In this document: piece after piece, positions 51,754-61,908 of the stretch
Layout: every line of letters begins with the position of its first letter
Numbering within the stretch: position 1 is the first letter of the stretch
NCBI GenBank assembly: GCA_946902875.1
Contig: OX336348.1
Location: 18,501,741 to 18,565,740 of the forward strand
Direction of reading: 5' to 3'
Source of the DNA: Nematopogon swammerdamellus
Taxonomy: Eukaryota > Arthropoda > Insecta > Lepidoptera > Adelidae
DNA: 64,000 nt
Program-made: the position numbers and the translations under genes
The notes under the pieces: model-generated
Seen by the model: the letters and a program-made list of their open reading frames with translations, nothing else
Databases searched by the model: none
What the model was told of the DNA's origin: nothing

Positions 51754-52760
51754 AATTGCCTACGTCATATGGCCTCACGATAAAAATGCATGGCACACGG
51801 TCGGAAAAGTTGTGCTGAGCGAGAATCAGAAGATTATCGCACCTAAAATTAGCCGGAAGTTTGAGAAAATCCTTCACTTCCGGTCAAAATGTTAAGGTTA
51901 TTTTACGTCATATGACATCATTACGAAACACGTAGCATCATTTAGCCGTGTAATTGTAGAAAGAGTAAACATAAGTCTGTCTGTTCTGAAGTGGCCGGAG
52001 GTACTTGAAAGACTGCACCAAAGATGGTCACTGGATAAATTTTTCTACGCCATGAGACATCTTGACGAAAATTATTATAAAAGTATTGAAATAATAGTGT
52101 TTTTTAAGAATAAATAAGTCTATCAAGCCATATCTGGCCGGAAGTATTTTAAAAGTGATTTTTTAACTGCTAGGTGAACGAATTATGTTAATTGCGCAAA
52201 ATTTAACAAATTATAATCGATATTATTTTACTACTTTGGAAAGGTGTTAAATAAATCTCCAAAAAATTACGAAAAGTACGAAAATTGAACTTTCTAGTTA
52301 AATTATCTTGAGAAACATCAATTGTTTCAATACAAGACCCTCATAGAAATGTAGATAATATTTTTCCCTATAATCGTAGCGAAAAGAAATGTGGTTTTTC
52401 ATCTTTCCAACACGTAAAATTTTATAAATAGTGTGATTTTCGCGCAAACGTTCTTCGTCGGCGCGACGTATCAGCCACCGCACGAGTAGAACGAATCTCG
52501 CACCTATTACATCTGCATACGGGTCGGGTTTCAATCATCAGTGCTCGGGTAGCACGGTTTGAGTCCTATTTCCCCCTTAACAAGGATTATCGACTCATCC
52601 GTCGTGGTGGGTATAGATAGTATTACAGAAATTATTACTAATCTGTTAACATAACAATCTAGGGAAAAATAAAGTTGCGTCGTACCTATTTTTTGTTTGC
52701 CAACGGTTGTTTGATATTTATAGTCATTCATTGTCGATTTTAAAAGTTGTTGTAAAAATT
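51730..52760. repeat. Left inverted arm (with about 360-bp insertion)
   Basis: Pairs with 55785-56424. It matches from 51731 to about 52222 (for example CATGGCACACGGTCGGAAAA, GACGAAAATTATTATAAAAG, GGTGAACGAATTATGTTAAT) and again from about 52590 to 52755 (GGGTATAGATAGTAT, TTGTCGATTTTAAAAG). 52223-52585 is absent from the partner. Confidence 0.85.
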
Positions 52761-52889
52761 TTAAATCGATATACTCCTGGTAAATCATGTATCTTCGTCG
52801 ATATTTAATCACATTTCGCACGCAAGCACATACAATGAAGCTATAGAAATACTGGACAAGATCTTTGTAAAACCCAGTAAGTAAATATA

Positions 52890-53400
52890 TGCCCGACACA
52901 AACTAGCGAACAGACTACAACAACCTGCCGAGACAATTGATATGTGCTTACGCGCCCTCGAGTTGTTAGTTAAAGAATACAACTTCCACGCCGTGAGCGC
53001 TGCTCAGAATCAAAGCGATTACATACGAGATGCTTTTATAAGTGGACTATCATCACCTAACATTCGACAAAGGCTTCTCGAAAACAGTGGTCTCGATCTC
53101 ACCGAGGCCTACAAACAAGCTCAGTCTCTAGAATTGGCTCAAGTTCACTCTGAAAAATTCAGTGCTCTAGACATTTGAATGCAGTTAATGATGATGATGA
53201 TTAAAATGAATGTGAAAATGCTGATCCTTCCTCTTCAGCTGTCAGTAAAAATACATCTAAATCCTGCTATTTCTGCGGTCAAGACCAACGCCATCGACGC
53301 CAAAAGTGTCCTGTATTCAACACTACCTGCCTAAAATGTTCTAAAAGAGGACATTTTGCAAAAGTATGTCGATTGGGAAAACAAACTGCTTGTTTGGAAG
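52890..53400 (+). pseudogene. Gag-like fragment with two zinc knuckles
   Basis: The open frame to 53178 reads AELxxx-free helical sequence typical of Gypsy Gag: YIRDAFISGLSSPNIRQRLL and LDLTEAYKQAQSLELAQ, then a stop. After a gap and frame change come two CCHC-type boxes, CYFCGQDQRHRRQKC and CLKCSKRGHFAKVC (about 53262-53390). The second fits C-x2-C-x4-H-x4-C exactly; the first is longer between its C and H. Nucleic-acid binding would be the original role. The Gag start, before 52890, is not clear, and stops separate the pieces. No protease motif was found downstream, before 53680. Confidence 0.65.
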
Positions 53401-53680
53401 AATCCAGTAGCAACACCATGATAGCTGCACCTCCAGCAGGCCTCCAGGCAGGAGACAATTATTTTAATGACTGTCAACGGCATTCCACTACAAGCCTTGA
53501 GACACAGGCAGTACTAATACGTTCATAAATCATAACCTACTTCAACAGTACCATCTCTCAAGTTCTCCTTACAATGAGACAGTAACAACAGTTGGCATCT
53601 AAAAAGGCCAAATAGAACATTTATGCAAAGTAAAATTATTTGTACAAGGACACACTCACGACAACTTCCCATCACTTATA

Positions 53681-54529
53681 ATGAGAGCTCTCTGCGCTGA
53701 TGTGGTTCTTCGGAAGGATGTATTCAAGGAACATCAAGCTGTCGAAGTAGTGTATGGTGGCCCCATGGCACCGTTGACAATTTCATGCCATTCCCTCAAG
53801 GTGGCGTCAGTCCCACCAGTGAAGCTTTTCGAATATTTTGATCCACATTGTCGACGGATTGCCACAAAGTCCCGTCGATATTCTGAAGCTGAGCTTGCTT
53901 TCATTACTAGAGAAGTACAAACGTTACTCGTGGACGGCATTATTGAGAATAGCTCTTCACCATGTCGAGCTCAAGTTCTGATAACAACGAACCAAAACCA
54001 TAAGAAAAGAATGGTTATTGACTATTCGAGAACTATCAATAAATTCACACAGCTTGAGGCATATCGTCTGCCAAACATTGAGGACTAAGTTGCCAAAGTC
54101 GCTCAACACCACGTATTCAGTATAATCGGCCTACGCAGCGCGTACCACCAGATACCGATCACCGAAGAAGATAGGCTTTACACAGCATTCGAGGCGGCCG
54201 GAAATTTATACAAATTTAAGACGATCCCTTTCGGTGTCACTAATATCGTAGCTGCCTTTCAACGGGTAATCGATAATGTCATCAGAAAGAAAGCATTACA
54301 ATCTGTGTATTCTTATCTTGACGATATTGTATTGTGTGGCTGCGATAAAGCTGATCATGACCTGAAATTAAGGAAATACATGCAAACTATTGAGGAGTGC
54401 AATTTAACAATAAATGAAGCAAAAATTTTCCTCGGACTATCAAAGATAAAACTTATCAAATATTTCCCTCGGAGCGTCCCTTTTCCAAGCCGGCAGACCT
54501 GTAGCTTTCTTTTCGATAACAATATCTGA
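53681..54529 (+). pseudogene. Ty3/Gypsy-like reverse transcriptase
   Basis: RT blocks in order: KSRRYSEAELAFITREVQTL, LLVDGIIENSSSPCRAQVLI, KKRMVIDYSRTINKFTQLEA, YRLPNIED, a stop at 54088, then SIIGLRSAYHQIPITEEDRL, YTAFEAAGNLYKFKTIPFGV, TNIVAAFQRVID and SVYSYLDDIVLCGCDKADHD (YLDD catalytic box), ending near 54529. In motif A the usual aspartate is replaced (IIGLRSAYH), so it would be inactive even without the stop. RNase H does not follow; unrelated DNA does. Confidence 0.8.
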
Positions 54530-54930
54530 CACTTCTTTACTATCATTTTATTTGATTTACGTTTTGTTTATAGACGTCCAGAGATACCAACCTTGAGGTT
54601 ACAAAATCCAGACGTCTACACCTGCACTCTTGCGAGTACAGTGATCATGTATGCCAGATCGAGGCCCCATAGCTGTACCGTTCTTCCGAAAAAATCCCAT
54701 GGGAAATACACAGACTGTGACCTTTCTCCAGCCGATCCGAGCCACCACCCGTCCACCCGAAGGAACCCCCGGTCGAAGCCGAGAGCCGGGGGTGAAGCCT
54801 TCACTGCCACTGGGGTCCGCACCCTATCCAACCACAGGCTGTTCCCAGGGCCTCAGCGTTTTGTGCTAGCCGCAGCTTTTCTTTTCACCAGCTATGTATG
54901 TGCGTGGAAGTGCATATGACCACCACCAAA
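54530..54930. other. Foreign GC-rich segment in place of RNase H
   Basis: Between RT and integrase lies sequence of different composition (CACCACCCGTCCACCCGAAG, GTCGAAGCCGAGAGCCGGGG). AGACGTC occurs near its start at 54575 and 54612. No RNase H motif; the origin is not recognised. Confidence 0.4.
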
Positions 54931-55839
54931 GTGACCGCTCACTGCCGCACAGTGTACTATTTGCGCCGAAGTTAAGCCAAGATTTCTGCAAAGTAAAGGA
55001 ACATGGATTAAGGCTACTGCCCCATTTGAGACGTTGGCATTGAATTTCAAATGCCCTATTCCATCGAATACAAGAAACTAATACATGCTCACTGTCGTCG
55101 ATGAATATTCCAGGTTCCCCTTTGCCAATCCCTGCTATGACTTAGCTACAGTTATCAAATGTCTGAACAAATTGTTCTTCCTATTCGGAATGCCCGCATC
55201 CATCCACCCACAGCGATCGAGGTGGTTCATTTATGTCTGCTGAACTAAAACAATACCTACATTCTAAAGGAGTCGCTACAAGCCGAACTACAGCAGCAAA
55301 TCCAAGAGGAAATGGACAAATAGAACGCTATAATGGAATAATATGGAAAACCATACAATTGTCTCTGAAAACTAAAGGCATGCCTATAACAATGTGGGAG
55401 AAAGTAGTTGACTAAACTCTACATTCAATTCGTTCCTTACTGTGTACTGCAACCAATTGCACTTCTCATGAGAGAATGTTTGTGCACTGTCGTCGCTCGA
55501 GTAATGGAGAATCAATCCCAACATGGCTGTCTACACCTGGACCGGTTCTCATGAAGCGTGTTTTCAGAACAAGTAAATACGAACCTTCAGTAGATGAGGT
55601 CGAGCTAATTGAAGCGAATCCTTTCTACTCATATGTATGCTAAACTAAGAGACGGAATCAAGACAACTGTTTCAAACAGATATCTTGCGCCTTATGAAGG
55701 CAGAGCCGAGATAGATCCATCAAAAATGTTATTAGATTTGGATCCCTATGATACAAGTGACGTTGCCCCTGATCCCAAAGCAAACTACCTTTTAAAATCG
55801 ACAATTAATGACTATAAAGATCAAACAAACGTTGGCTAA
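54931..55839 (+). pseudogene. Gypsy-like integrase, frame-broken
   Basis: An H2C2-type remnant (about 54930-54975, CRTxxIC), then KGTWIKATAPFETLALNFK, LTVVDEYSRFPFANPC (first catalytic D), FGMPASIH, then after a frame change SDRGGSFMSAELKQYLHSKG (second D), NPRGNGQIERYNGIIWKTIQ (catalytic E), SLLCTATNCTSHERMF-like sequence and a tail KLRDGIKTTVSNRYLAPYEG. The last 15 or so codons lie inside the right inverted arm (after 55785). At least three frame changes or stops. The catalytic D,D,E residues are all still recognisable. Confidence 0.8.
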
Positions 55840-56424
55840 CAAAAAATAGGTACTACGCGACTTTATTTTTACTAGATTAGTAATTATTTCTTTCATACTA
55901 TCTATACCCAACACGACGAATGAGTCGTCAATCCTTATTAATCGATTATAAGTTGTTAAATTTTGCGCATTTAACATAATTCGTTCACCTAGCAATTATT
56001 AAAAAATCACTTTTAAAATGCTTCCGGCCAGATATGGCATGGCAGACTTATTTATTCTTAAAGACACTATATTTAAATACTTTTATAATAATTTTCGTCA
56101 AGATGTCACATGACGTAGGAAAATGTGACCATCTTTGGCGCAGTCTGTCAAGTACTTCCGGGCAATTCAGAACATACAGACTTATGTTTACTCTCTCTAC
56201 AATTACACGGCTAAATGATGCCACGTGTTTCGTAATTATGTCATAATGACGTAAATATGACCTTGACCGGAAGTGAAGGATTTTCTCAAATTTCCGGCCA
56301 ACTTTAGGTGCGATAATCTTCTGATTCTTGCTCAGCACAACTTTTCCGACCGTGTGCCATGCATTTTATCGTGATGTCATATGACGTAGGCAATTTTTGA
56401 GCGGGCTTACGGACTATAACGGTC
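55785..56424. repeat. Right inverted arm, about 640 bp
   Basis: The reverse complement aligns with 51730-52222 and 52590-52755. It begins inside the integrase C-terminal coding sequence and ends at GCGGGCTTACGGACTATAA. Confidence 0.85.
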
Positions 56425-56792
56425 ATGACGGTCGTAATATATTATATTCAACTGACGTGCTCACTGTTTTATTGTACACGTTTATTGTATTATTTTATTT
56501 CGATTCATTTAGTTTTCGATATGTTATAATTAATAATTAATTTACGTTTTGTAGGTTATAGTTAATCAATTCTTCATTCTTCAAAATTCTTCATTTGTAT
56601 TTGAGTGAATAAAACAACATTTTATTTTTTTTATTCACATACATAAAAAATTTATAAGTCAAATTCCTTTAGTAAAATATATAGGTTCCGTAAAGGTACA
56701 GTACCTTGTCACACTTACTAGATTACTGCGCACCGTTTTGAACACTTTACGTTCTGAGTGAACGCTATTGTGACAAAGTTCTACAGATATAA
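56425..56792. other. Intergenic, nothing recognised
   Basis: AT-rich, with no coding or repeat signal that I can name. Confidence 0.4.
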
Positions 56793-57190
56793 TTGGTTTT
56801 TTTATGTGGGTGGCTGAGTCGGAGGGGCCAAAGCGCATGCTCCGACCAGCCAATATCACCTCCGAGAAGGTAGGTGCCATACTGGAGACTTCCCTGGATT
56901 GCTGGCTATACTGAACTAGAGGAGAACACAACCGAGGCTTCTATGCGGCCATCTTACATCCAGTACTGTGGTACCAACCCAGTCGGCTACAATTTGAGCT
57001 TACCACCTAGTAAGGGGCATGGGAAGGGACCTACAGTTTTACACCGGTTCCGAACGGTGAAGCAGCAGGCGTAGGTATGCACGTAAGTTTTTTCGTCAGA
57101 AAAAACTCATTGGTACACGCCGACCGGATTCGAACCTCGGACCTCTCGCATGAGAAGCCGATGCCCAAACCACTCGGCCACCCGCCGCTT
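56793..57190 (-). repeat. SINE with Leu/Ser-type tRNA-like head
   Basis: The minus strand starts with GCGGGTGGCCGAGTGGTTT (A box TGGCCGAGTGG), then GGCATCGGCTTCTCATGCGA and GAGGTTCGAATCCGG (B box GGTTCGAATCC), at 57117-57188. The acceptor strands and part of the T stem do not pair, so it is a SINE head and not a tRNA gene. The body keeps TGTAGGTCCCTTCCC, ACTAGGTGGTAAG and GGTTGGTACCACAGTACTG in common with the tRNA/5S SINE. It ends CCACCCACATAAAAAAACC. Confidence 0.75.
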
Positions 57191-57761
57191 TATAATATTT
57201 CTAACTCGGAAAGAAATCATCACATCTCATAAAATACTTTACTATAGGTAGGTACCTACTTAATTTAATTTAATTTAAAAAATTCGAAAGAAAGATAGAA
57301 ACCTGGAAAAAAACGCATACAGCTTCTCCGTTCCGTCGTCGTGGGTAAATATTAATACATTTACCAGAATTTACGCCTCTGATTACAATTGTAATACCAT
57401 TTGGAGCATTGGGTGACATCAGTATTATCAGACGGTCGGATGGACGAACTGACATTGAACTGAGACTAATAGGTTTCTGATTTTACTTACGGAACCCTAA
57501 ATATTGAGATATTTCGGGATATATTGTTCATTTCCCGCAGAAGGGGCTGAAAATATCTGCACATCGATGACATAGTTCACATCACTAAGATTTATCGCTA
57601 TCGATAACATTGGGGTACAACACTATGGCTTAGACTTATCTCTGTGTGTGTGTTGTGTGTCTCTACACCCTCCCCCGTGCTCGTACCTCACCGAAACGTG
57701 TAATAGGGACAGCTGCACGTTCTCAGCGAATATATCTACAAATTACAACAAAATTAGTGTT
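57191..57761. other. Intergenic, nothing recognised
   Basis: AT-rich; TTATCGCTATCGATAAC near 57592 is a small palindrome. No gene. Confidence 0.4.
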
Positions 57762-58095
57762 TCGGCTCTCACGTTTTCTACCCCCCTAAACCTTATCCGA
57801 TTCTTACGATTATTTTTTTATTGTAATAAGGACAGTCAAATCTACGTACCTGTCTTTTTTATTTCTTCGATATACAAAGTAATAATTAAATACAGTTTAA
57901 TGAACTTCATGTCATCAAAAAATTGAAAATTCCAATTTTTTCGTTATTAAAACCAATTTATAGCTCGGGTCTCGTATATTTTATCAAAATAAAAAAAAGA
58001 CAGGTACGTAGATTAGACTGTCCTTATTACTACACAAAAAAATCGTCGGAATCGGTTAAGGTTTAGGGGGGTAGAAAACGTGATAGCCGAAAGAC
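57762..58095. repeat. Inverted repeat, about 100-bp arms
   Basis: CTCACGTTTTCTACCCCCCT (57762) pairs with GGGGGGTAGAAAACGTGA (58067), continuing through GACAGTCAAATCTACGTACC versus GGTACGTAGATTAGACTGTC. The spacer of about 130 bp is AT-rich. Probably a foldback MITE. Confidence 0.75.
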
Positions 58096-58224
58096 GATTT
58101 TGTATGGAGCAATACAACCTCGGAACAGTCTTAAGGTACATTTTCGCACGCAGCGATTGGCGATGTGAAACAGTAGGCTATTAAAGCCCGAAGGTAGGAA
58201 CATTTTCTATGGAGTGATTTATCT

Positions 58225-58643
58225 GTTACGAAGTAACTATTAAGTAATCTGTGGCTCAACGTTCAATACTAAAAGTCATGAACCGTAAACCCTACATGTA
58301 CCCAACAGCAGCACTATATGAAGAGTGCAGACTTCTAAATGTTCGACAGACTTTTATGTTGAGTCTCAGCAGTTACATAAACTCTAATAAAAAACTACAT
58401 ATCCAAATTGCACATGAATTCAATACTAGAGCGAATACCCGACAACAACTAACCAGAAACAAGCATAACACGACATTCTTTAGGCATACTGTGCATTTTC
58501 TAGGCCCTTACCTTTACAATAATATTCCAAAAAATCTTAAAAGTTTACAGAACACAAAACTTTTTAAGTCAAAAATAAAACAATGGATCCTTTCAAATAC
58601 CCAACATGAGTGCGAGCACATCCTATTTCATATTCTTCAGTAA
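58225..58643 (+). pseudogene. Non-LTR RT C-terminal tail, third family
   Basis: The open frame from about 58225 to the stop at 58643 encodes QRSILKVMNRKPYMYPTAAL, YEECRLLNVRQTFMLSLSSY, FFRHTVHFLGPYLYNNIPKN and LQNTKLFKSKIKQWIL. The QR.I...M....Y....L......L.VRQ and GP.L(Y)N.(L/I)P.....FK..(L/I)K..L pattern is the end of Jockey/CR1-type ORF2 proteins. No 3' UTR or tail follows before the next element's frame opens at about 58651, so the R4-like element may have inserted right at its end or the junction may be a chimera. Confidence 0.6.
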
Positions 58644-58650
58644 ATAATCT

Positions 58651-61112
58651 AATTTCGCAGCAATAACAATAAAAAACTGAACTGGGAGCACCCGAACCAA
58701 CAACCGACAGACACGATCCGACCAACTGATCAAGAAAATGCTTCATTTTGGAAAAACATCTGGTCGGATCCTGTCTGTCACGTCGAGGGTGAATGGATGA
58801 GAGTTGTCCAGCGGGAGTGTCAGTCGATAGAACCAATGTCAGCCATAAATATCAGCGAAGAGGATGTAGGTTCTGCAATCCGCCAAGCACTGAACTGGAA
58901 ATCTCCAGGGCCGGACGGATTGCAGAACTTCTGGCTGAAATGGTTCAGAAGCTGCCACTCCCGCTTGGCTGTTCAATTCCAGGATGCCCTAGAACGTCGG
59001 GTTCTCCCGGAATTCATGACCACTGGTGTCACCCACCTGCTCCATAAATCTGGTAGCACTGCGGAACCCAAAAATTACAGACCAATCACTTGCTTGCCTA
59101 CCATCTACAAGCTCCTGACATCCATTCTGACACACAAAATATCAATTCACATAAAGGACAATAACATCTTGTCCGTTGCTCAGAATGGATGTCGGCCTGG
59201 TTCCCGCGGTACTAAGGAGCTGCTCCTCATAGACATGACCGTTTGTCAGCAGATCCGACGCAATCGAAAGAACCTGTCTGCTGCCTGGATAGACTACAAG
59301 AAGGCTTTTGACTTCGTGCCCCATACGTGGTTGCTAAGGATACTAGAACTATACAAAACTGACACGAATATCTGTCAATTCCTTGGCGCATGTATGGGAC
59401 AATGGAGTACTATCCTTCGTGTGCCAGGTGGCCAACGGACTTCGGTTGCAGACGACCGGATTCCCATACGGCGGGGGATCTTCCAGGGAGACAGTCTGAG
59501 TCCGCTTTGGTTTTGTCTGGCTCTGAACCCTCTTAGCACTCTGCTTGAGGACTCAGAGCTGGGCTACTGTCTTCGAAGAGGAGGCTCTCGAATATCGCAC
59601 TTATTTTATATGGATGACCTCAAACTGTTTGCCAAGTCAGACACCGAACTAATGTCGATGATGAAGATAACTGAAGGCTTCAGCAACGACATTGGAATGG
59701 AGTTCGGGTTGGAAAAATGTGGGACCATCCATGTGGAACGAGGTGTGATCATGAACTCCGGCGGCATACAGTTGTCGGAGTCCATGAATGTTCGAGCTCT
59801 CTCCGAAGACGAAACCTATAAATATCTGGGAATATCGGAGGCTCTCAACATACGGGATACGGACATGAAACAATCAGTTAAGGAAAAGTTTTTTCACCGT
59901 CTTACAAAAGTGCTAAATAGCCTTTTGTCAGGCGGCAATAAAATTCGTGCCTATAACGGTTGGGTCATGCCTGTGCTCGTATATACCTTCGGTATTCTCA
60001 GATGGACTCAGACCGAATTGGACTCGCTGGACAGAAAGGTCAGGACGCTGATGACAAAATCCCGTATGCACCACCCACGATCATCGGTCATGAGGTTGTA
60101 TATCCCGCGGAAGTGTGGGGGTCGAGGTATGTTAAATGCCAAGAACCTGCACAACCGCAAGGTATGCAATCTCCGTCAGTACTTTTTGGAAAAGACTGAT
60201 GTTTGTGAGATGCATCGCGATGTCGTCACCAGCGATAAAGGTCTTACCCCGCTGAGCATGGGAAAAGAGAACTGGCGGAAGCCGGTTGTACTGAGCACTG
60301 AGGACCGCATGGAAGTATGGAAAGGCAAGGAGCTGCACGGTAGGTACTTCCGGTCTCTCACGGGACCGGATGTAGACCAACTTGCTTCCGTGCACTGGCT
60401 ACGCTTCGGGGACCTCTTCGGGGAAACCGAGGGTTTTGTCTTTGCAATACAAGATGAGGTTGTCAATACGAACAACTATAGGAAACACATAATGAAGGAC
60501 GGCACCATTGACATCTGCCGCGCCTGCCACCAACCTGGCGAGTCCCTCAGACATGTGATTTCCGGTTGTTCGCAGCTTGCCAACACCGAGTATCTGCATA
60601 GACACAACCTAGTAGCCAGGATTATCCACCAGCAACTTGCCTTAAAGTTCAACCTTGTGGGTACCGAGGTGCCTTACTATAAGTACAATCCACCGCCAGT
60701 TCTCGAGAACGGTCATGTCACACTCTACTGGGACCGGTCCATTATCACAGACAGGACTATTCTCGCGAACAGGCCTGATATTGTGATAGTAGACCGGGAG
60801 GCAAGGCGCGCAACGCTCGTCGATATCTCCGTCGCCGTGCCGCACGATGGTAACCTCGTCAGTAAGGAAGCAGAGAAGATGTTAAAATATCTGGATCTGC
60901 AGCATGAGGTTACCAAAATGTGGCCCGTCGACTCGACGATCGTTGTGCCCATAGTCGTTTCGGCGCATGGGCTGATAGCGAAGAGCCTCGACGACCACCT
61001 TGAGAGGCTCTCGCTGAGTGGTTGGGTCAAGGGCCAGATACAGAAGGCAGCCCTGCTTGACACTGCACGCATCGTCCGGAGGTTCCTCTCTTTGGGACCC
61101 GACCATCGGTAG
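58651..61112 (+). CDS. R4/Dong-like retrotransposon ORF (RT plus RLE), intact but 5'-truncated
   Basis: Open without a stop from about 58651; the first ATG in the listed frame is 58797, giving 771 residues. Upstream in-frame residues ASFWKNIWSDPVCHVEGEW still look homologous. RT: NWKSPGPDGLQNFWLK, NYRPITCLPTIYKLLTSIL, AWIDYKKAFDFVPHTW (motif A, D166), GIFQGDSLSPLWFC, LFYMDDLKLFAKS (YMDD at 271-274), GMEFGLEKCG. A CCHC zinc finger, CRACHQPGESLRHVISGC, lies at 574-591. The restriction-like endonuclease reads RPDIVIVD (659-666), LVDISVAVP, then KMLKYLD. The F(Y)MDDLK and RT-CCHC-RLE order fits the R4/Dong clade. The N-terminal DNA-binding part is absent. An AT-rich 3' UTR runs to about 61250. 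It could still encode an RT-active protein. Confidence 0.85.
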
Positions 61113-61560
61113 CTTGGGCTCGCCCCGCCGCCGGTGGTGGAAACTCCATTTATTTTATAATAATTTTATATATAATTTTTGTATATTTTAGGTATAGTTT
61201 ATTATATGTAAAATTATTGTAAATATATGTGTTAATAAAGGAATAAAACAATAATTAAACAAAAATAAAAACAAAACAAAAAAACACAAATATATATATA
61301 TTTATATATAGACAAATACCTACATACAAAATATAGACATTGTCCCTTTAGTGTTGTTCTGTCTCATTATTTATTTGTTTCAATAACTTCTCTTTTTTTA
61401 ATACATACATACATCTACATACCTATTATTTTAATAAATACATACCAATACATACACATATATACATAATAAATCAAGCTGATGTATAAACACAAAGGAA
61501 AAAAAACTACACCGAGAGATCCGGAGCCAGGCAACACAGACGAACGTCTAGTCATAGTTA
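61113..61560. other. 3' UTR/A-rich tail, then AT-rich DNA
   Basis: 61237-61290 is A-rich (AATAAAACAATAATTAAAC) and likely ends the R4-like element. TATATATA and (ACATAC)n tracts follow to 61470. Confidence 0.5.
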
Positions 61561-61566
61561 AACCAC

Positions 61567-61700
61567 ACAAGTTAGCCGTCTTCATACAAACGCGCCGATT
61601 TCGCACTCACACAAGCGCGCGCCTGCGCACGCTGTCTGTACACAACCACTACATGCATTCTCACTGTTCCTCGCGCGTAGTCAGTGATGGTCGCCCCGCC
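61567..61700 (+). repeat. Repeat shared with 24226-24362, upstream of the THAP exon
   Basis: GTTAGCCGTCTTCATACAAA, CGCCGATTTCGCACTCACAC and GTCAGTGATGGTCGCCCCGC. It may be the 5' or promoter part of a THAP-bearing element or gene family. Confidence 0.6.
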
Positions 61701-61813
61701 CCCGCGCTCGGTGACGCACACCACGTGACGGCCGCTGCCTGCCGCCTGCCGCTGCCTGCCGCTTCCCGATAGAAAGTATTATTATTCGAATTTTATTCTA
61801 TTGCACTAACATA

Positions 61814-61908
61814 ATGGCTCCGCGTTTCTGCAGTGTGTACGGCAGCATGATTAGATCAGGCTCGAATCGCGAGTTAACATTATTCTCATTACCTGCTCCC
61901 ATCGAAAG
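61814..61908 (+). CDS. First exon of a THAP-domain protein (one Cys replaced)
   Basis: ATG at 61814, donor CGAAAG|GTAAGT at 61908/61909. It encodes MAPRFCSVYGSMIRSGSNRE followed by LTLFSLPAPIER. THAP domains start M...C.V.GC...S......F..LP and often have an intron after the LP...R segment. Here the first zinc ligand Cys is present, but the second (GC) is Ser (GSM), which would weaken zinc binding. Upstream is a GC-rich, G+C-skewed stretch consistent with a promoter. No following exon is recognised before the window end. THAP domains occur in host regulators and in P-element transposases; the repeated upstream sequence favours a mobile or multicopy origin. Confidence 0.55.

Larger units (their letters stand above)
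51730..56424 (+). mobile_element. Ty3/Gypsy-like module between long inverted arms
   Basis: The outer ends ATAGTCCGTAAGCCCGC (about 51731) and its reverse complement (about 56422) start arms that are roughly 85-90% alike. Between them lie Gag-like, zinc-knuckle, RT and integrase remnants, all on the plus strand. LTR retrotransposons have direct terminal repeats, so inverted arms are unexpected. No clear target-site duplication was seen. A composite or rearranged origin is possible; see the findings. Confidence 0.6.

Noticed and set aside
57117..57188. A functional tRNA gene (Leu/Ser type)
   Set aside because: The A and B boxes are excellent, but the acceptor strands and part of the T stem do not pair, and a SINE body follows.
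60725..61072. 115-codon minus-strand frame
   Set aside because: Antisense shadow of the R4-like ORF.
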